In this document: one piece after another, positions 63,977 through 64,000 of the stretch | How the letters are laid out: the number at the start of each line of letters is the position of its first letter | Position numbering within the stretch: position 1 is the first letter of the stretch | NCBI RefSeq assembly: GCF_000023125.1 | Contig: NC_013037.1 | Coordinates: 6,116,501-6,180,500, forward strand | Reading direction: 5' to 3' | DNA: 64,000 nt | DNA from: Dyadobacter fermentans DSM 18053 | GTDB lineage: Bacteria; Bacteroidota; Bacteroidia; Cytophagales; Spirosomataceae | Translations under genes and position numbers: made by a program | The notes under the pieces: model-generated | Told to the model about the DNA's origin: nothing | Databases searched by the model: none | What the model saw: only the letters and a program-made list of their open reading frames with translations

Positions 63977-64000
63977 TCGTATTTCAAAAACTTCAATCGA

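Overview
The window looks like chromosomal DNA of a Bacteroidota bacterium of the Cytophagales, most likely Spirosomataceae and close to Dyadobacter. This rests on several signs. There is an Oar-type TonB-dependent receptor, a DUF5916 outer-membrane protein and an OmpA/PD40 protein. Several genes have Bacteroidota-type -7 elements (TAnnTTTG). Most genes lack clear Shine-Dalgarno sites, base composition is moderate and coding density is high. No taxonomic search was run. I see no rRNA, tRNA, CRISPR array, prophage or intact insertion sequence.

Layout. 1-8.8 kb holds a truncated mutS2, small conserved proteins (a membrane protein, a HesB/IscA-like protein, a NUMOD4/HNH protein, a CoA-binding protein), then fabH, pssA and an MBL hydrolase on the minus strand, two lipoproteins, a tetrapyrrole-methylase-fold methyltransferase and an alpha/beta hydrolase. 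9.2-12.6 kb is the large TonB-dependent receptor with a strong terminator. 12.7-21.6 kb holds a glycerophosphodiesterase, a patatin, a polyprenyl synthase, a REP-like palindromic element, an LRR protein, a DUF5916 protein, a DUF3817 protein and a flavin amine oxidase. 21.8-26.5 kb is a cytochrome c maturation operon (ccmB-C-D-E-F), divergent from feoAB (26.8-29.2 kb). A DUF433/DUF5615 toxin-antitoxin-like pair, nnr, rplS, dapF, a rhodanese, a DEAD-box helicase, an M14 peptidase, a lipase and a Na+/H+ antiporter follow to 39.7 kb.

39.7-57.6 kb is an unbroken minus-strand run. Its core (39.7-50.9 kb) is a tightly packed surface-carbohydrate operon. It has a split transketolase whose two halves flank a sugar-nucleotide epimerase fused to a membrane-anchored GT2 glycosyltransferase. 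These are followed by a polytopic membrane protein, an OafA-type acyltransferase, a second GT2, an 892-residue membrane-anchored protein with no recognised family and an AlgX/AlgJ-like SGNH protein. Upstream on the same strand lie a GT39-type transferase, an OmpA/PD40 protein, an apiosidase-like DUF4038 protein and ribulose-phosphate epimerase. Together they suggest making an unusual sugar on a lipid carrier and then acylating and exporting it.

The last 6 kb (plus strand) carries ligA, dapA with a terminator, a SerC-like aminotransferase, a Nudix-type transcription regulator, a MarC protein and a MazG-like pyrophosphohydrolase. The most interesting items are the split-transketolase/fused epimerase-GT2 operon, a CcmE with a CxxxY haem-binding site, a HesB-like protein without its C-terminal cysteines, the TA-like pair with a palindrome over its promoter, and two kinds of dispersed palindromic repeats.
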